From: Streptomyces sabulosicollis
GTDB taxonomy: Bacteria; Actinomycetota; Actinomycetes; Streptomycetales; Streptomycetaceae
Direction: 5' to 3'
Assembly: GCF_016103465.1 (NCBI RefSeq)
Contig: NZ_JAEEAP010000041.1
Coordinates: 1-36,228, forward strand
Length of the DNA: 36,228 nt
The notes under the pieces: model-generated
The model's database searches: none
What the model saw: the letters and a program-made list of their open reading frames with translations, nothing else
What the model was told of the DNA's origin: nothing
Program-made: the position numbers and the translations under genes
In this document: positions 1-7,733 of the stretch, one piece after another
Position numbering within the stretch: the first letter of the stretch is position 1
Layout: every line of letters starts with the position of its first letter

Positions 1-347
1 GTCTTGGAGGGGGTTGTGGAGGGTGCCTGAGGGCGGTCGTCACCACGGCTGGGCGGCACCGTGCTGCGACCGGTGGGGGCCGCGGACTGCGAGCCCTGTG
101 TCTCCAGGCCGGAGTCCGAGGGACCGCCCGCCTGGACCTGTCCGGCGGAGTCATTGCCCCCGCCGAGCTTGTAGCCGTTCGGACCGAGTCCGGAGGCCAT
201 CGCCACGGCGCCGACCGCGACAGCGGCGGAAACGCCCAACAGTCCGGTCCGGACCGGAGCGAGGGGGCTCCGGTGCGGTCCCCGGTGGCGGCCTGCGGCG
301 GCCACCTGCGCCGGGGTACCGGGGGCAGATCGTCGATGGCGGCCCAT
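1..347 (-). CDS. N-terminal part of a membrane-anchored or secreted protein (probably CAP superfamily), cut by the window edge
   Basis: Read on the minus strand, an open frame starts at ATG 347-345 and runs off the left edge (115 complete codons). The start is preceded by AAGGAAGG six bases upstream, which decides it. The protein begins with a basic stretch (MGRHRRSAPG), then an Ala/Val/Gly hydrophobic segment at about residues 38-53 (LLGVSAAVAVGAVAMAS), then a Ser/Thr/Pro/Gln-rich linker. This fits a type II membrane anchor or uncleaved signal followed by a cell-wall-spanning linker. Streptomyces proteins with this kind of N-terminus next to acyP often carry a C-terminal CAP (SCP/PR-1) domain, but that domain would lie outside the window, so the family call is inference from memory of context. 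It is divergent from acyP, with a 191-bp shared upstream region. Confidence 0.6.
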   Translation of the reverse strand, partial: MGRHRRSAPGTPAQVAAAGRHRGPHRSPLAPVRTGLLGVSAAVAVGAVAMASGLGPNGYKLGGGNDSAGQVQAGGPSDSGLETQGSQSAAPTGRSTVPPSRGDDRPQAPSTTPSK

Positions 348-389
348 CTCCTGCCTTCCTTGTGTGCTCGGCGTCAAAAGTCGCTCGAA

Positions 390-429
390 ATGTGTCACTC
401 GTGTGTGCGAGCCATGTATCACTCGTGTG
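390..429. repeat. Two 16-bp direct repeats in the divergent promoter region upstream of acyP
   Basis: ATGTGTCACTCGTGTG at 390-405 and ATGTATCACTCGTGTG at 414-429 differ at one base, with 24 bp between their starts. They lie between the divergent starts at 347 (minus) and 539 (plus). Two near-identical sites about two helical turns apart suggest a regulator binding in tandem, but I do not recognise the motif. Confidence 0.5.
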
Positions 430-526
430 GGTGAGTCCTGTTGAGCCGGGACTGTACGCCATTCGGGCCCCAACGCGCCTGCCTACTGGGCAATTCGATG
501 GTTTAGCGGCTGCTCGCGCGGGGGGT

Positions 527-532
527 TAGCGT
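527..532 (+). promoter_or_regulatory. Candidate -10 box for a leaderless acyP transcript
   Basis: TAGCGT fits TANNNT and ends six bases before the acyP ATG (539). No Shine-Dalgarno sequence lies at normal distance; the nearest G run (521-525) is 13 bases away. This arrangement is typical of actinobacterial leaderless mRNAs. No clear -35 hexamer is visible. Confidence 0.35.
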
Positions 533-538
533 GCGCAT

Positions 539-820
539 ATGAACGAAAGAGTCCGCCTTACCGTGTGGGTCCGCGGTCGCGTCCAGGGCGTCGGCTTCCG
601 CTGGTACACCCGGGCCAACGCGTTGCGCATCGGTGATCTCGTCGGCTTCGCCTCCAACCTCGCCGACGGGCGGGTGCAGGTGGTCGCGGAGGGCCCGCGC
701 GGGGAATGCGAACAGCTGCTCGAGTGGCTCCGGGACGGCGACACGCCCGGGAAAGTCGAGGGAATCACCGAGATCTGGGACACACCGCGCGGCGGCTACG
801 ACACCTTCGAGATCCGTTGA
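539..820 (+). CDS. acyP: Acylphosphatase
   Basis: A 93-residue protein, the usual length for acylphosphatases (EC 3.6.1.7), which hydrolyse acyl-phosphates such as acetyl phosphate and 1,3-bisphosphoglycerate in the cytoplasm. The signature [10 protein letters not shown] is at residues 13-22 with the phosphate-binding Arg21. The second signature, [17 protein letters not shown], contains the catalytic Asn40. The start at ATG 539 is favoured because the first strand ([13 protein letters not shown]) begins right after it, as in the family; there is no SD, and a -10-like TAGCGT ends six bases upstream. It stands alone, ahead of the small coiled-coil gene and smc, an order common in Streptomyces. 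Function is secure from the motifs; the physiological substrate is unknown. Confidence 0.93.
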   Translation: MNERVRLTVWVRGRVQGVGFRWYTRANALRIGDLVGFASNLADGRVQVVAEGPRGECEQLLEWLRDGDTPGKVEGITEIWDTPRGGYDTFEIR

Positions 821-1191
821 TCAATCCACCGGAGGCACCCTCCGCCGTGCCCCTCTGACCATGCCCTCCGTGCGCACGGTGAGCAGAAATCGGCTGATGG
901 TTGCCAACGGCGCCGCTCCATGGAAGGCTGCGGAGTCACGAAAGATCCCCGACCGCGATGGGTCATCTGGAGAGGGGCGGCACCGTCCGCCGCCGGTGTG
1001 CTCTCGGCCCCTGCGGGCCCGTCGGCGTGTGATCGTGTTGACCCTCAAACCAATTGGTGAGACGCTGGAAGCCCCGCGCACCTTAACTGTTTGCCGCGCA
1101 GCACGGTAGTAATTCGGCAGGCATCGCGGGTGCAAATCCCTCACGACCCACACCGCTTCGGTCGGTCACTCAGTGTGGAGGACCATCCATC
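821..1191. other. Intergenic region with a weak hairpin, a palindrome and a tRNA-T-arm-like segment
   Basis: No convincing gene in 371 bp. Seen here: a small hairpin just after acyP (CGGAGG at 830-835 pairing with CCTCCG at 839-844); TTGACC at 1038-1043, a possible -35, with no good TANNNT at 16-18 bp; the perfect palindrome ACCAATTGGT at 1049-1058; and GGGTGCAAATCCC at 1128-1140, one base different from a classical tRNA T-arm (GGGTTCAAATCCC). No matching 5' acceptor strand or D-arm was found, so no tRNA is called. The region probably holds the promoter and 5' leader of the small gene at 1192. Confidence 0.5.
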
Positions 1192-1398
1192 ATGGCAAAG
1201 GCGCTTCTCGGTTACGTCGGCGGTTCCGACCCCCGAGTCCTCGCCGAGATGCGACGGCTTCAGCAGCGCGTCCAGGATCTTGAATCCGAGCTCGTCCGGA
1301 TTCAGGCCGAGAACGACGCGCTGTCCGCCGCCGCTCGTCACGGCGACTCGCTGCTCGAAAGCATCGACGTATCCCAGGCGGAGCCTGCGCTCGCCTGA
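1192..1398 (+). CDS. Small conserved coiled-coil protein of unknown function
   Basis: A 68-residue soluble protein starting MAKALLGYVGGSDPRVLAEM. Residues about 16-44 form a heptad-like Leu/Val-rich segment (MRRLQQRVQDLESELVRIQ), predicted to be a short coiled coil. GGAGG lies about 10 bases before ATG 1192. I recall near-identical short proteins at this spot in other Streptomyces but no assigned function. The coding frame is supported by the strong SD, high third-position G+C and the terminator that follows closely. It stands directly before smc but is separated from it by that terminator, so it is probably a separate transcript. The coiled coil could mediate self-association or binding to a larger partner; this is speculation. 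Confidence 0.75.
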   Translation: MAKALLGYVGGSDPRVLAEMRRLQQRVQDLESELVRIQAENDALSAAARHGDSLLESIDVSQAEPALA

Positions 1399-1448
1399 CC
1401 CAGCCCCAGGGCCGGTCGGGCTGCATCGTCAGCCGCTTGAGAATCCTC

Positions 1449-1470
1449 AAGGGACGCTTCGGCGTCCCTT
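1449..1470 (+). terminator. Hairpin terminator after the small coiled-coil gene
   Basis: AAGGGACGC (1449-1457) pairs perfectly with GCGTCCCTT (1462-1470) around a TTCG tetraloop: a 9-bp stem. No long T-run follows, as is usual in Streptomyces. It separates the small gene from smc. Confidence 0.8.
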
Positions 1471-1637
1471 CGTCGTATCCCCAGTGTGCCTCCGAGCCAC
1501 CCTTACCGACTGATGTGCCCCTCTCTCCCAGCGGTGAAACCGATCATTGCTGAAACGGAGAAAAAGCCGGGACGGGTGCGCCGCGCCACCGTCACGGGAC
1601 GGTGCCGGAGGAAGGGTGGCGGGTAGAGTCCAAAGGC

Positions 1638-4600
1638 GTGCATCTCAAGAGCCTGACCCTGCGAGGGTTCAAATCCTTCGCCTCCGCCACGACGCTCCGG
1701 TTCGAGCCCGGCATCACCTGCGTCGTCGGCCCCAACGGCTCGGGCAAGTCCAATGTCGTGGACGCCCTTTCCTGGGTCATGGGCGAACAGGGTGCCAAAT
1801 CCCTGCGCGGCGGGAAGATGGAGGACGTCATCTTCGCCGGGACCACCGGCCGTCCCCCGCTCGGCCGCGCCGAGGTCTCGCTCACCATCGACAACGCCGA
1901 CGGCGCGCTGCCCATCGACTACGCCGAAGTCACCATCACGCGGATCATGTTCCGCAACGGCGGCAGCGAGTACCAGATCAACGGGGACACCTGCCGGCTG
2001 CTGGACATCCAGGAACTGCTCTCGGACTCCGGCATCGGCCGGGAGATGCACGTCATCGTCGGGCAGGGGCAGCTCGACGGAGTGCTGCACGCCGACCCGA
2101 CCGGCCGCCGCGCCTTCATCGAGGAGGCCGCGGGCGTCCTCAAGCACCGCAAGCGCAAGGAGAAGGCGCTGCGGAAGCTGGACGCGATGCAGGCCAACCT
2201 CGCCCGCGTCCAGGACCTCACCGACGAGCTGCGCCGCCAGCTCAAGCCGCTCGGCCGGCAGGCGGCGGTGGCCCGGCGGGCCGCCGTCATCCAGGCCGAT
2301 CTGCGCGACGCCCGGCTGCGCCTGCTCGCCGACGACCTGGTGACCCTGCGCGAGGCGCTGCGCGCCGAGATCGCCGACGAGGCCGAGCTCAAGCGGCGCA
2401 AGGAGGCCGCGGAGGCCGAGCTGCGCGCCGCGCAGCAGCGCGAGGCGGCGCTGGAGGAGCAGGTGCGGCGGCTCGCGCCCCGGCTCCGGGAGGCCCAGCA
2501 GACCTGGTACGAGCTCTCGCAGCTCGCCGAGCGGGTGCGCGGCACGATCAGCCTGGCGGACGCCCGGGTCAAGAGCGCCACCTCCGCCCCCGGGGAGGAG
2601 CGGCGCGGCCGCGACCCGGAGGACATGGAGCGCGAGGCGGCCCGCATCCGGGAGCAGGAGGCCGAGCTGGAGGCGGCCCTGGAGGCGGCGAGCCGGGCGC
2701 TGGAGGACACCGTGGCGCACCGGGCCGAGCTCGAGCGGAGCCTGGCCGAGGAGGAGCGCCGGCTCAAGGACGTGGCCCGCGCCATCGCCGACCGCCGCGA
2801 GGGGCTCGCCCGGCTCCAGGGCCAGGTGAACGCCGCCCGGAGCCGGGCCGGTTCGGCCCGCGCCGAGATCGAGCGGCTGGCCGCGTCCCGCGACGAGGCA
2901 CAGACCCGGGCGGTCGCCGCGCAGGAGGAGTACGAGCAGCTCAAGGCGGAGGTCGACGGACTCGACGCGGACGACGCGGAACTGGCGGAGCGCCATGAGG
3001 CCGCGAAGCGCGAGCTGGCCGAGGCGGAGGCCGCGCTGAGCGCGGCCCGCGAGGCCGCGACGGCCGCCGAACGCGAGCGCGCGGCGACCTCCGCCCGGCA
3101 TGACGCCCTCGCCCTCGGTCTGCGCCGTAAGGACGGCACGGGCGCCCTTATGGCCGCCGCCGACCGCCTCGGCGGACTCCTGGGCCCCGCCGCCGAACTC
3201 CTCACCGTGACCCCGGGCTTCGAGGTCCCCGTCGCCACGGCCCTGGGCGCCGCCGCCGACGCGATCGCCGTCAGCGGCCCCCACGCGGCCGCCGAGGCGA
3301 TCCGCCTCCTCAGGGCCGACGACGCCGGCCGCGCCGCCCTCCTGCTGACGACGCCGGGCGCCGAGGAGGAGGAGCCCCCGGCCGTCGACTTCGCGGAGCC
3401 CCCGTCCGCCGCTCCGGAGTTGGACAGCGACACCGCCCTCGCGGAGTCCCCGGCCGTCGCTCCGAAGCCGGACAGCCCGGCCGCGCCGCGCACCACCTCT
3501 GCCGGGCCCGCGCAGGGCGGTGCCGCCCTCGTACCGGGAACGCGCACCGAGGGGGCGGCGCCGGGCGAGCCGGGCCAGACGCCCCCGTCGCGACCGACCG
3601 CCGCCCCGGCGGCGCCCGGTTCCCTCGCTCCCCCGTTCGAGCCGGAGCACGGCGACGGTTCGGAAGCGGACGGCGCGCCGGGTGGGGATGCCGAAGCGCC
3701 CACGGCCGGGGCGAGTTCCCCGGCTGCCGTGCCCACGCCGGACGGTCGGGCGGAGGGGACCACCCACGCGGGTGACGGCGCTGCCGCCGTGCGGGGCACG
3801 CGGTCTCCGGAGGGCCCGGTGGCCGCTGCCACCGGCCCCGGTGACGGCTCTCGGCCGGGCGGGATCGGCAAACCGTCGTGCGGGGCGGACTCCTGGGGCG
3901 CCGCGTCGGGGTCCGGCGGTCCGGGCGGCGCGCAGGCCGTCGTGGATGCCGCGGGGGCGTTGCCCAGTGCGGCTGACGGTTCCGCAGCCGTGCCGGGCAC
4001 GCGGGTGGCGGGCGCCGACCTCGCGAGCCGGGATGACACGGGCGCCGCGGGCGCGGCCGCCGGCGTGGCGAGGGATGGCAGCGGGACGGCGGTACGCGAC
4101 GCGTCCGGAGCGCCCGCCGCGAACCGGCCCGTGGTGCCGGGTGCGCGCCCGACGGTGGCCGGGAGTGGAGGGGGCGATGCCTGTATGGCGTCCGACGGCG
4201 CCCCGGCCGCGCCCGGGGCGGCGGCCGTCGGGGCGCTGCCGCGGGTGGCGGACCTGGTGGCCGGGCCCGCGGGGCTGCTGCCCGCCGTACGGCGGTTGCT
4301 CGACGGCATGGTGGTGGTCGAGAGCCTGAAGGAGGCCGAGGAACTGCTCGCGCGGCGGCCGGAGTTGACGGCCGTGACCGCCGAGGGCGATCTGCTCGGG
4401 GCGCACTTCGCGCAGGGCGGGTCCGCCGGGGCGCCCACGCTGCTGGAGGTGCAGGCGTCCGTCGACGAGGCCGCGGCCGAACTCGAGCGGCTCGCCGTAC
4501 GGTGCGAGGAGCTGGCCGGGGCGCAGCGCGCGGCGCAGCAGCGGCGGGCCGAGTGCCTGGCGCTCGTGGAGGAGCTCGCGGGCCGCCGGAGCGCGGCGGA

Positions 4601-6035
4601 CCGGGAGAAGTCGCGGGTGGCGCAGTCGCTGGGCCGGCTGGCCGGGCAGGCGCGCGGGGCCGCCGGGGAGGCCGAGCGCAGCGCCGCGGCCGTCGCCAGG
4701 GCCGAGGAGGCGCTGGAGCGGGCGACCGAGGAGGCGGAGGAGCTCGCCGAGCGGCTGGCCGTGGCGGAGGAGGCGCCGGGTGAGGAGGAGCCCGACACCT
4801 CCGTACGGGACCGGCTGGCGGCCGACGGCGCCAACGCCCGGCAGACCGAGATGGAGGCGCGGCTCCAGGTCCGTACGCACGAGGAGCGCGTCAAGGGGCT
4901 CGCGGGGCGGGCCGACGCGCTCGACCGGGGCGCGCGCGCCGAGCGCGAGGCCCGGGCGCGCGCCGAGCAGCGGCGCGCCCGGCTGCGCCACGAGGCCGAG
5001 GTGGCCTCCGCCGTGGCGTCCGGCGCCCGGCAGCTGCTGGCCCATGTCGAGGTGTCGCTGGTACGGGCCGAGCGGGAGCGGGACGCCGCGGAGCGCGCCA
5101 AGGCCGAGCGCGAGCGGGAGCTGGACGCCGCCCGCGGCCTGGGGCGCGACCTCAAGAGCGAGCTGGACAAGCTGACCGACTCGGTGCACCGGGGCGAGGT
5201 GCTGGGGGCGGAGAAGCGGCTGCGGATCGAGCAGCTGGAGACCAGGGCGCTGGAGGAGCTGGGCGTCGAACCGGCCGGGCTGATCGCCGAATACGGTCCC
5301 GACCAGCTCGTCCCGCCGTCCCCGCCCGCCGAGGGCGAGGTGCTGCCGGAGGATCCGGAGCATCCGCGCAACCAGCCGGTGCGGTACGTCAGGGCGCAGC
5401 AGGAGAAGCGGCTGAAGGCCGCGGAGCGCGCGTACCAGCAGCTCGGCAAGGTCAATCCGCTGGCGCTGGAGGAGTTCGCGGCGCTGGAGGAGCGGCATCA
5501 GTTCCTGAGCGAGCAGCTGGAGGACCTCAAGAAGACCCGGGCCGATCTCCTCCAGGTGGTCAAGGAGGTGGACGAGCGGGTCGAGCAGGTCTTCACGGAG
5601 GCGTACCGGGACACCGCACGCGAGTTCGAGGGCGTCTTCTCCCGGCTGTTCCCGGGCGGGGAGGGCCGGCTGGTGCTGACCGACCCCGAGAACATGCTGA
5701 CCACGGGCGTGGACGTGGAGGCCCGGCCGCCGGGCAAGAAGGTCAAACGGCTGTCCCTGCTGTCGGGCGGTGAGCGCTCGCTGACCGCCGTGGCCCTGCT
5801 GGTGTCGATCTTCAAGGCGCGGCCGAGCCCGTTCTATGTGATGGACGAGGTCGAGGCGGCGCTCGACGACACGAACCTGCAGCGGCTGATCCGGATCATG
5901 CAGGAGCTCCAGGAGGCTTCCCAGCTGATCGTGATCACCCACCAGAAGCGGACGATGGAGGTCGCCGACGCGCTGTACGGCGTCTCCATGCAGGGCGACG
6001 GCGTCTCGAAGGTCATCAGTCAGCGCTTGCGGTGA
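1638..6035 (+). CDS. smc: Chromosome partition/condensin ATPase Smc with a large hinge insertion
   Basis: Smc is the coiled-coil ATPase that, with ScpA/ScpB, extrudes DNA loops and helps segregate chromosomes. The start is GTG 1638, giving the standard opening (V/M)HLKSLTLRGFKSF; an upstream in-frame GTG (1602) would add 12 non-family residues. Seen: Walker A GPNGSGKS at residues 31-38; N-terminal coiled coil to about 500; a hinge first half (GLLGPAAELLTV to GRAALLLTT, ending about 572); an Ala/Pro/Gly-rich insertion at about 573-866; the hinge second half (LPRVADLVAGPAGLL to GDLLGAHFAQGGSAG); a C-terminal coiled coil; ABC signature LSGGERS from 1375; Walker B (MDEVEAALDD, D1403/E1404). Total length is 1465 residues, whereas Smc is normally about 1150-1200, including about 1186 in S. 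coelicolor from memory. All ATPase motifs are intact, so it is expected to be functional. A terminator precedes it; glcP follows after 217 bp. Confidence 0.97.
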   Translation: MHLKSLTLRGFKSFASATTLRFEPGITCVVGPNGSGKSNVVDALSWVMGEQGAKSLRGGKMEDVIFAGTTGRPPLGRAEVSLTIDNADGALPIDYAEVTITRIMFRNGGSEYQINGDTCRLLDIQELLSDSGIGREMHVIVGQGQLDGVLHADPTGRRAFIEEAAGVLKHRKRKEKALRKLDAMQANLARVQDLTDELRRQLKPLGRQAAVARRAAVIQADLRDARLRLLADDLVTLREALRAEIADEAELKRRKEAAEAELRAAQQREAALEEQVRRLAPRLREAQQTWYELSQLAERVRGTISLADARVKSATSAPGEERRGRDPEDMEREAARIREQEAELEAALEAASRALEDTVAHRAELERSLAEEERRLKDVARAIADRREGLARLQGQVNAARSRAGSARAEIERLAASRDEAQTRAVAAQEEYEQLKAEVDGLDADDAELAERHEAAKRELAEAEAALSAAREAATAAERERAATSARHDALALGLRRKDGTGALMAAADRLGGLLGPAAELLTVTPGFEVPVATALGAAADAIAVSGPHAAAEAIRLLRADDAGRAALLLTTPGAEEEEPPAVDFAEPPSAAPELDSDTALAESPAVAPKPDSPAAPRTTSAGPAQGGAALVPGTRTEGAAPGEPGQTPPSRPTAAPAAPGSLAPPFEPEHGDGSEADGAPGGDAEAPTAGASSPAAVPTPDGRAEGTTHAGDGAAAVRGTRSPEGPVAAATGPGDGSRPGGIGKPSCGADSWGAASGSGGPGGAQAVVDAAGALPSAADGSAAVPGTRVAGADLASRDDTGAAGAAAGVARDGSGTAVRDASGAPAANRPVVPGARPTVAGSGGGDACMASDGAPAAPGAAAVGALPRVADLVAGPAGLLPAVRRLLDGMVVVESLKEAEELLARRPELTAVTAEGDLLGAHFAQGGSAGAPTLLEVQASVDEAAAELERLAVRCEELAGAQRAAQQRRAECLALVEELAGRRSAADREKSRVAQSLGRLAGQARGAAGEAERSAAAVARAEEALERATEEAEELAERLAVAEEAPGEEEPDTSVRDRLAADGANARQTEMEARLQVRTHEERVKGLAGRADALDRGARAEREARARAEQRRARLRHEAEVASAVASGARQLLAHVEVSLVRAERERDAAERAKAERERELDAARGLGRDLKSELDKLTDSVHRGEVLGAEKRLRIEQLETRALEELGVEPAGLIAEYGPDQLVPPSPPAEGEVLPEDPEHPRNQPVRYVRAQQEKRLKAAERAYQQLGKVNPLALEEFAALEERHQFLSEQLEDLKKTRADLLQVVKEVDERVEQVFTEAYRDTAREFEGVFSRLFPGGEGRLVLTDPENMLTTGVDVEARPPGKKVKRLSLLSGGERSLTAVALLVSIFKARPSPFYVMDEVEAALDDTNLQRLIRIMQELQEASQLIVITHQKRTMEVADALYGVSMQGDGVSKVISQRLR
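3354..4235 (+). other. In-frame low-complexity insertion inside the Smc hinge (about residues 573-866)
   Basis: About 294 residues rich in Ala, Gly, Pro, Ser, Thr and acidic residues separate the two halves of the hinge, where bacterial Smc normally has a loop of a few tens of residues. No folded domain is recognisable. Related motifs recur: ALVPGTRTEG, AAVRGTRSPEG, AAVPGTRVAG and PVVPGARPTVAG. The frame stays open and codon use stays G/C-ending throughout. Two cysteines occur in it (KPSCGAD, GDACMAS). It is probably disordered. Confidence 0.85.
3393..3488 (+). repeat. 48-bp tandem duplication within the Smc hinge insertion
   Basis: Two adjacent 48-bp units (3393-3440, 3441-3488) encode AEPPSAAPELDSDTAL and AESPAVAPKPDSPAAP. 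The first 36 bases of each are strongly alike. A partial third copy (GAGCCCCCGGCCGTCG) lies just upstream at about 3372. This suggests the insertion grew by slippage or tandem duplication. Confidence 0.7.
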
Positions 6036-6045
6036 CCGTTTCAAT

Positions 6046-6162
6046 ACTTGAAGTCAAGACTTGCCCCTGCGTGTCGCCGCGCTGGAGCGATTTCTTCGTC
6101 ACACCCTATTGACTTCGAAACTTGAAGGAATAGTCTCTGCAACGTTGCTTTTACCTTCAAGT
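6046..6162. repeat. Three copies of ACTTGAAG around the glcP promoter
   Basis: ACTTGAAG occurs at 6046-6053 and 6120-6127 on the plus strand and at 6155-6162 on the minus strand. The first is part of an inverted repeat CTTGA-AG-TCAAG (6047-6058), followed by another ACTTG at 6059-6063. The second copy lies between the -35 and -10 boxes and the third just downstream, the placing expected of repressor operators. The cognate regulator is not known to me. Confidence 0.6.
6109..6136 (+). promoter_or_regulatory. Housekeeping-type promoter for glcP
   Basis: TTGACT (6109-6114) and TAGTCT (6131-6136), spaced 16 bp, match the vegetative (HrdB-type) consensus. Transcription would start near 6143, giving a leader of about 110 bases before the TTG start at 6253. 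Confidence 0.6.
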
Positions 6163-6213
6163 GGTGGTCGACGCCTCAGCAGCCTCCGCTGGAAGGGCCA
6201 GCCGTTCCCCCCA

Positions 6214-6235
6214 CGTCCGGCAGCGCTGCCGGACG
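6214..6235. repeat. Perfect 22-bp palindrome in the glcP leader
   Basis: CGTCCGGCAGC is followed directly by GCTGCCGGACG, ending five bases before the SD (CAGGAG, 6241). In RNA it would form a strong hairpin next to the ribosome binding site; in DNA it could be an operator. Which one is not decidable from sequence. Confidence 0.6.
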
Positions 6236-6252
6236 GGCGTCAGGAGTTCACG

Positions 6253-7671
6253 TTGTCCACCACCGTGCAGGCACAGGGAGCCGAGGGCCGCAAGGCCCAG
6301 CCGGACCACCTCGGCCACGTCATCTTCATCACCGCAGCCGCCGCGATGGGCGGCTTTCTCTTCGGCTACGACAGCTCGGTGATCAACGGAGCGGTCGAGG
6401 CCATCCGCGGCAAGTACGACATCGGCTCCGCGGCCCTCGCCCAGGTCGTGGCCATCGCCCTGATCGGCTCGGCCATCGGCGCCGCCACCGCGGGCCGGAT
6501 AGCCGACCGGATCGGCCGGATCCGCGTCATGCAGATCGCCGCCGCCCTCTTCACGATCAGCGCGGTCGGCTCGGCGCTGCCCTTCGCGCTGTGGGACCTG
6601 GCCTTCTGGCGGGTGCTCGGCGGCGTCGGCATCGGCATGGCCTCGGTGATCGGCCCGGCCTACATCGCCGAGGTCGCCCCGCCCGCCTACCGGGGCCGGC
6701 TCGCCTCGTTCCAGCAGGCCGCGATCGTCGTCGGCATCGCCGTCTCCCAGCTCGTCAACTGGGGCATCCTCAACCTCGCCGACGGCGACCAGCGCGGGCA
6801 GATCGCCGGCCTGGAGGCGTGGCAGTGGATGCTCGGCGTCATGGTCATCCCCGCCGTCCTCTACGGGCTGCTGTCCTTCGCCATCCCCGAGTCGCCCCGC
6901 TTCCTGATCTCCGCCGGCCGCACCGCCCAGGCCAAGCAGGTCCTGGAGGAGGTCGAGGGCAAGAGCGTGGACCTCGATGTGCGGGTCGCCGAGATCGACC
7001 AGGCCATGCGCAGTGAGGAGAAGTCGACCTTCAAGGACCTCCTCGGCGGCCGGTTCGGTCTGCTGCCCATCGTCTGGATCGGCATCGGGCTCTCGGTCTT
7101 CCAGCAGCTCGTCGGCATCAACGTGGCGTTCTACTACTCCTCGACGCTGTGGCAGTCCGTCGGCGTCGACCCGAGCAGCTCGTTCTTCTACTCCTTCACC
7201 ACGTCGATCATCAACATCCTCGGCACCGTGATCGCGATGATCTTCGTCGACCGGATCGGCCGCAAGCCGCTCGCCCTCATCGGCTCCGTGGGCATGGCCG
7301 TCTCCCTCGGCCTGGTGGCCTGGGCCTTCTCGGCGCACCTGGTGGACGGCAAGCTGCCGCACACCCAGGGCGTCCTGGCGCTGATCGCCGCCCACGCCTT
7401 CGTGCTCTTCTTCGCCCTCTCGTGGGGCGTGGTGGTCTGGGTCCTGCTCGGCGAGATGTTCCCGAACAAGATCCGCGCCGCCGCCCTCGGCGTCGCCGCC
7501 TCCGCCCAGTGGATCGCCAACTGGGCCATCACCGCCAGCTTCCCGAGCCTGTCCGACTGGAACCTGTCGGGTACGTACATCATGTACACGGCCTTCGCCC
7601 TGCTCTCGATCCCGTTCATCCTCAAGTGGGTGCCGGAGACCAAGGGCAAGGCGTTGGAGGAGATGGGCTAA
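6253..7671 (+). CDS. glcP: MFS sugar porter, glucose permease GlcP type
   Basis: A 472-residue, 12-helix major facilitator of the sugar-porter family, expected to import glucose with protons; in Streptomyces this gene next to smc is the main glucose permease. The start is TTG 6253, with CAGGAG seven bases upstream; the frame stays open back to 6061 but that part lacks family character. Seen: LFGYDSSVINGA in helix 1, GRIADRIGRIR after helix 2, RVLGGVGIGMASV and PAYRGR around helix 4-5, PESPRFL at the end of the first half, QQLVGINVAFYYSS in helix 7, DRIGRKPL between helices 8 and 9, and PETKGKALEE at the C-terminus. It is controlled by its own promoter amid ACTTGAAG repeats and is followed by a strong bidirectional terminator. 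Substrate specificity is by family and synteny. Confidence 0.93.
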   Translation: MSTTVQAQGAEGRKAQPDHLGHVIFITAAAAMGGFLFGYDSSVINGAVEAIRGKYDIGSAALAQVVAIALIGSAIGAATAGRIADRIGRIRVMQIAAALFTISAVGSALPFALWDLAFWRVLGGVGIGMASVIGPAYIAEVAPPAYRGRLASFQQAAIVVGIAVSQLVNWGILNLADGDQRGQIAGLEAWQWMLGVMVIPAVLYGLLSFAIPESPRFLISAGRTAQAKQVLEEVEGKSVDLDVRVAEIDQAMRSEEKSTFKDLLGGRFGLLPIVWIGIGLSVFQQLVGINVAFYYSSTLWQSVGVDPSSSFFYSFTTSIINILGTVIAMIFVDRIGRKPLALIGSVGMAVSLGLVAWAFSAHLVDGKLPHTQGVLALIAAHAFVLFFALSWGVVVWVLLGEMFPNKIRAAALGVAASAQWIANWAITASFPSLSDWNLSGTYIMYTAFALLSIPFILKWVPETKGKALEEMG

Positions 7672-7702
7672 CCCCCCGCCGCCCACTCCTCGCACAGGAG
7701 AA

Positions 7703-7733
7703 CTGCCCCGCCTCAGTCCTTGAGGCGGGGCAG
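7703..7733. terminator. Bidirectional terminator between convergent glcP and the flavin oxidoreductase gene
   Basis: CTGCCCCGCCTCA (7703-7715) pairs perfectly with TGAGGCGGGGCAG (7721-7733) around a 5-base loop, a 13-bp stem. It contains the stop codon of the minus-strand gene (7713-7715). Confidence 0.85.

Noticed and set aside
151-462. A 103-codon minus-strand open frame upstream of acyP
   Set aside because: It is in a different frame from the ATG 347 gene, starts amid the direct repeats without an SD, and has no anchor-like features; the 347 frame is the better gene.
1091-1152. Possible tRNA or cobalamin riboswitch (GGGTGCAAATCCC)
   Set aside because: No acceptor 5' strand, D-arm or anticodon arm could be folded, and the conserved B12-box and upstream riboswitch elements are missing. 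Kept only as a low-interest finding.
1503-6044. A 1513-codon open frame on the minus strand opposite smc
   Set aside because: Stops are rare in very G+C-rich DNA. The plus strand encodes a complete Smc with all ATPase motifs; the antisense protein is low-complexity with no domain.
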